NCBI GenBank assembly: GCA_038501625.1 | Contig: JAZAYU010000005.1 | Location: 13,975,484 to 14,039,483, forward strand | Reading direction: 5' to 3' | Length of the DNA stretch: 64,000 bases | Origin: Corbicula japonica | Lineage: Eukaryota > Mollusca > Bivalvia > Venerida > Cyrenidae | Shown here: piece after piece, positions 59,915 to 64,000 of the stretch | Layout: each line of letters opens with the position of its first letter | How positions within the stretch are numbered: the stretch's first letter is position 1 | The notes under the pieces: generated by a model | What the model saw: only the letters and a program-made list of their open reading frames with translations | Told to the model about the DNA's origin: nothing | Database searches by the model: none | Translations under genes and position numbers: made by a program

Positions 59915-60138
59915 TTAAACCCTTTCCTCCATATATACGTCTTTAGGGCATGGGTGAACAGTGTAGATCTAGATCATCTGGCATTTTCATATCATCTGAT
60001 CAGGATCAGCACTATTCGGGTTTTAATTTATTAGGTTATTTTATTTTTTACAAAAAAGCAAACATTGCAGATACAGATCAGTGCCAGCTGATAGCACGTA
60101 CATAAACAGGCATATAATTAAATGGAGTAAATGGTTAA
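59915..60138. mobile_element. M-family MITE copy 21 (diverged)
   Basis: TTAAACCCTTTCCTCC to GGAGTAAATGGTTAA, with a shortened centre. Confidence 0.7.
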
Positions 60139-60635
60139 ACATTAAATGACCATTTTGAAATAATAAAACATCTCTGGTAAGATGTTATTAGATAGATAGG
60201 ATCAAAATGGAGAGATAATTGTGAAATTGCCTTAAATATTGATGAACTGTCAAAGGAAACTGTTTTTTATGGTAAATTAAGAAACACATGTCCGCAAAAA
60301 GTGAATAAACATACCCGTTGGCAATTGATAATTACACATGTAGACATGTGCATGTCAAACAAAAATGTAAAGATATTTCATGTTTACAACAATGTTTTTA
60401 TATAATGCAAGGTTTTTGAATTAATTGATATCCTTGGATAACATGCTCAATATAGAAAACACACTGCAGGAATCTGTTTTGTAAGTGAAGTGACTTCAGG
60501 AGTTCTCAGCATATACATGACATTGTGTGCTAATAATTGGAAATAATAAGGAAATTTGTGTTTCATTTTTGAATAATGGATATAGTAAAAAAACACAATG
60601 TTTAACATTTTTAAATTATTTTCTTTTTCAGATTT
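60139..60635. other. No feature recognised
   Basis: AT-rich, T-rich before the possible acceptor at 60624-60631. Confidence 0.35.
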
Positions 60636-60718
60636 AGATAGTGGATGTCTACAGAAATGTGAATGTCACACAAAATAACAGCCTTGGTTTTAAAATGTGA
60701 AGTTCTAACTGGAGTGGA

Positions 60719-60748
60719 ATGACAGAGTCTGTTGCAAATGGACATTTG
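60719..60748 (+). CDS. Possible first coding exon, gene unknown
   Basis: After an acceptor-like TTTCTTTTTCAG (about 60631) there is an 87-nt stretch with stops, then ATG starting MTESVANGHL and a good donor TTG|GTAAGTTC. This looks like a 5' UTR plus first coding exon on the plus strand. No later exon could be joined in the remaining 3 kb, so it is weak. Confidence 0.25.
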
Positions 60749-60833
60749 GTAAGTTCTTTTCTTTCTGTGCTGAAGTTCATAAAACTAAAACTGGAGACCA
60801 GCCTCTAATCTTGTGTTTAGAACAACTCTTCCT

Positions 60834-60985
60834 GGACCCATGATCATATAACACAGATTGGATACCAGTCTAAAATCTCAAGCATCAGATTGGCTGATAC
60901 AGCAACCAGTCGCCATTTCAGCCAATCAGATGCTTGAGATTTGAGACTGATCTCCTAGTTTAGTTTTTTTATGATCTTGGGCCCT
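60834..60985. mobile_element. H-family hairpin copy 11
   Basis: Arms GGACCCATGATCATATAAC and TTTTTTATGATCTTGGGCCC. A lone arm fragment precedes it at 60772-60812. Confidence 0.78.
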
Positions 60986-61352
60986 GGGTTGTTTGGCAAA
61001 GCCAAAAAGTTGATTTGCAGTGTTGTAAATTCTCACTATTTCTGTGTCGCCCTTTCAAAGAAATGGCGATACATAGGGATCGCTTTGTTTAAAAGTAGAT
61101 TTTTCTCGACTCTTTTCTTAACAACTGGGATCAAATAAGAAGGGGTGTAATAGTTTGTCCCAGCTGGCAGTTCGACCATGGAAGACAAAAACAAATTGCA
61201 TTTCAATTATAGATGCTTTTACAATACTTGAAACAATGTGTTCTGTGATTCCCCTGACATACCTTTTCTTTCATAATTGCCTATTCAAATATTGGGTGTG
61301 TTAAACATGTTACTGATCCTCACTGTTAGTTAACACCCCATTTCCTGGACTG

Positions 61353-61460
61353 AAGGTTATAAAGCTGAGATTGGAAACCAGTCTCAACCAGTCGCCATTT
61401 CAGCCAATCAGATGCTTGAGATTTGAGACTGGTTTCCATGCTCAGTTTTATAACCTTGGG
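61353..61460. mobile_element. H-family hairpin copy 12
   Basis: GGTTATAAAGCTGAG to TTTTATAACCTTGGGC with about 30 bp missing from the left arm. Confidence 0.78.
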
Positions 61461-61464
61461 CACT

Positions 61465-64000
61465 GGTTTCCTGTTTATGATGCTTGATAGAACAACAAGC
61501 TGTTACATTTATTGTCCACCATTGTGAACAGAACAGAACATATCATTTATTTCCTCTAAGTAAATGAATTAATATCAAGGACATTACAACAGATTATTGT
61601 AACAAAGACAAATAATATACAAAACATTTTGAAGAAATATTTAAGTCAGATTTTATCTCTGGAAAATTTCAAGTGACACTCAATTAACAAAACCTGCATT
61701 AATTTCACAGCAGTGTCACAGGTGTTGCTTGCAGTTAATGATTTCAACAATGGATGAGATCAAACCTTAGGCAACACCTATAGTGACCACACCTTGTCTG
61801 TTGATAATTGAATCTGATTTTCCTGTTCATTAATAACTAATGAAGTGGCCAGGACAATGCTGACAAGGAAACATCTGGTCACTCCTGCCACAGCAGCACC
61901 TGGTGATACTAGTAATGCATATTTTGTTGTGCTGCATTGGGTACAGTATTACATTCTGTACACAAGTAGTTTAGTGAACAATTGTATAATCTTTCAGATC
62001 TTGTATAGCCTTAATCCCATTGGCAATGATATATTTTTCTGAGTTTTAAAACCATTTTATCTGTGGCTACTCTAGAAACTTCTTCAAGTAAACCATGTGG
62101 CCAAACAGTCCATACATTAACTGTGTGCTTCACTAAAATAATAAAAATATTTAGGAAATATTGGCTAATAGATGCTTTTTTTAAATAATTTAGTATCACT
62201 TTGTTCCGCTACTGGTGTTTAGTCTGCTGTAAAACTTATCGTCCTATACCACTGTGTGGCGAAAAGACACTATAGTAACATAATCAATTAGCCCCAATTA
62301 ATTTTTGATTATAAAAGTAGATTTTGTTATCTATGAAAATATTTTTTCATCTTGCACTGTTCACTTCTTGGTTAGAAATAACAATAATGAATTAAGTATA
62401 CGCCTTTCCAATAAACAGTTTCGCAGTCCTGTACGAGTTACTTCCCGTGACCAGATATCACCCCAAAACGAGGCTTCACAGGAAAGCTGAACTATCGGAC
62501 TATGGCTTAAGCACATAAGGCCTAACATAATCCATTAAATTTCAGGTGTGTAATCGTCGCCGCCGGTCGAAAATAAGTTACTGGTCTGTTATTCTAGTCA
62601 GACATTTTTATTTTCACTATTTGTTAGATATTTGCATTTTTAATATTGTAAGAACATGTACCCTTCTTGTTGATAGTGGGCAGTATGAGACGCGATTCGG
62701 ATAAACGTGAGTATTAATGTTACGAATTTCTATACAGCATTTTCATCTTTATGTATTTTATACTTAAAATTATATTTAACTGGTATGAAATTCGCAAATT
62801 GCTAAGACTGGTAATGTACTATACTCCGGAAATTGTGACATGTCAACATTCGGTTACAGTATCTACGTTATACATGTATTCATCTATTACTTGAATTCAT
62901 CGTACCGTTAATGTTCAACGAACAAATAATTTTGAATTTTTGAAAACGTCACGTATACTTCACAAGCAAAAATACGGTACGATTGATTCTGTCTTGAAAT
63001 TAAGAAGGATCAATAAGGTTATCTGATTGTTCGTTTACGTAAGAGTATCATTCATAGAATAAAATTCAAGGATTCTGATGCTGGCTTCTAATAAAGATGG
63101 AGATGCCTGCTTCAAATAATGATGGGAACATTTATATTAACATTAAGACTGTTAAGGTTTGAAATTCTGTCATTTTGGCGTAAACGCTCAATCGCTTGAT
63201 AGAATTATAAAATGTTCTGCTAAGATGAGTTTCTAATTGATGTCTTATGGTTCTACTTGTCGTATTAAGGATTAATAATTCATATAACTGCTATATCAAA
63301 TACTTTTGATACCCGATTCAGTAATTAAGGATTTCGATATACTTATTAATTGGGAGGTGGAGGTACATAAAAAAGTAAACCGATCTCTATTGGTCAGTGA
63401 TATCTTCTTCTTAGTTATTGACAGGGGACGCCTTGTGCGCGACAATTTGGCATTTTTATGACATGCCGCTTTCAAAATCAATCGCAGCCGGCATGTCAGT
63501 AGTTGATAAGACACGCTAAGCCGGAAACGACACTCAATTTATCCGTGGATAGAACACAGGCTGTTAGTTTAAGTCGTTTAAAGTAAACCTTGGCGCGAGG
63601 AATGACTACACTTTTAGTCAAATTAGATTTGTTTTATATATTAACTATTCTTGATAAAAAAATTCATTACGCTGATGTGTTACTACTAATTCAACGATAA
63701 ACGAGAAAATATATTTTAAAAAAAAATTTCTTGATGAAAAACGAAAGTTGTAGGTACATGTTCCCTATTACATTAATACAGCGAGCAATACTTTTTCCTG
63801 TATAGTAGTCACGTGACTGAATAGGGGAGGTAACCGAAAAAATCACCCAATTATTGGAAAGGCGTATAACAAAAATGTTTTGCAGTGAACATTACAATTT
63901 ACCTATCAATTGACAATTGAATGTAAATTCTAGTGTAATACAGGTCCAGTAGTTTAGTATTAACTAATGATTGTTCCCAAATTTTCAAAATTTTAATATT
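61465..64000. other. No gene or repeat recognised
   Basis: AT-rich, partly with higher GC around 62,540-62,580 and 63,480-63,600. Short frames have no recognisable domain and no family repeat of the window occurs here. Confidence 0.4.

Overview
This is eukaryotic, intron-containing, AT-rich and very repeat-dense DNA. The repeat style points to a mollusc, most likely a bivalve: tandem cores built on 'GACCTTGACC...CTACTGACCCC', a tRNA-derived SINE ending in a CAAA-rich tail, and TTAA-flanked MITEs ending CCCTTTCC. The species cannot be named from sequence alone. Most short open frames are chance frames or repeat shadows. Only two host genes are convincing.

Layout. (1) 1-5,000: minus-strand exons of a Schlafen-like AlbA_2 protein, with introns filled by two families of inverted-repeat elements, here called M (TTAA-flanked, about 240 bp, piggyBac-like ends) and H (near-perfect hairpins of 110-150 bp). 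(2) 5,340-6,955: an element with a tandem core of about 145 bp. (3) 7,027-17,567: a Mutator-like (MULE) transposon with a perfect 9-bp target duplication and a decayed, intron-containing FLYWCH/MULE transposase. Its coding exon is broken by a second element, which holds a TTAA-flanked palindrome split by another TIR element, which holds a SINE (five levels). A hAT-like element also lies inside the second element. (4) 17,725-19,811: a TIR element whose left TIR is split by an insertion with an 8-bp target duplication. (5) 19,930-31,300: a satellite of about 177-bp monomers in dimers, organised into exact 1,414-bp higher-order repeats whose variants alternate, giving 2,828 bp. (6) 32,111-42,503: CIAO2B/MIP18-family gene, five exons with consistent phases; intron 1 (7.6 kb) is full of mobile DNA. 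(7) 40-61 kb: dense M and H elements, further tandem-core elements, four minisatellites that arose in or beside M/H elements, and a gutted hAT transposase gene. (8) 61.5-64 kb: no recognisable gene.

The two host genes are functionally unrelated: cytosolic Fe-S cluster targeting (CIAO2B) and a Schlafen-type AlbA_2 protein. The main interest is genome architecture: stratified nested insertions, element-specific short subterminal words, a two-level higher-order satellite, MITE interiors turning into minisatellites, and inverted-repeat elements ending within about 50 nt of the splice donors of every recognised Schlafen exon.
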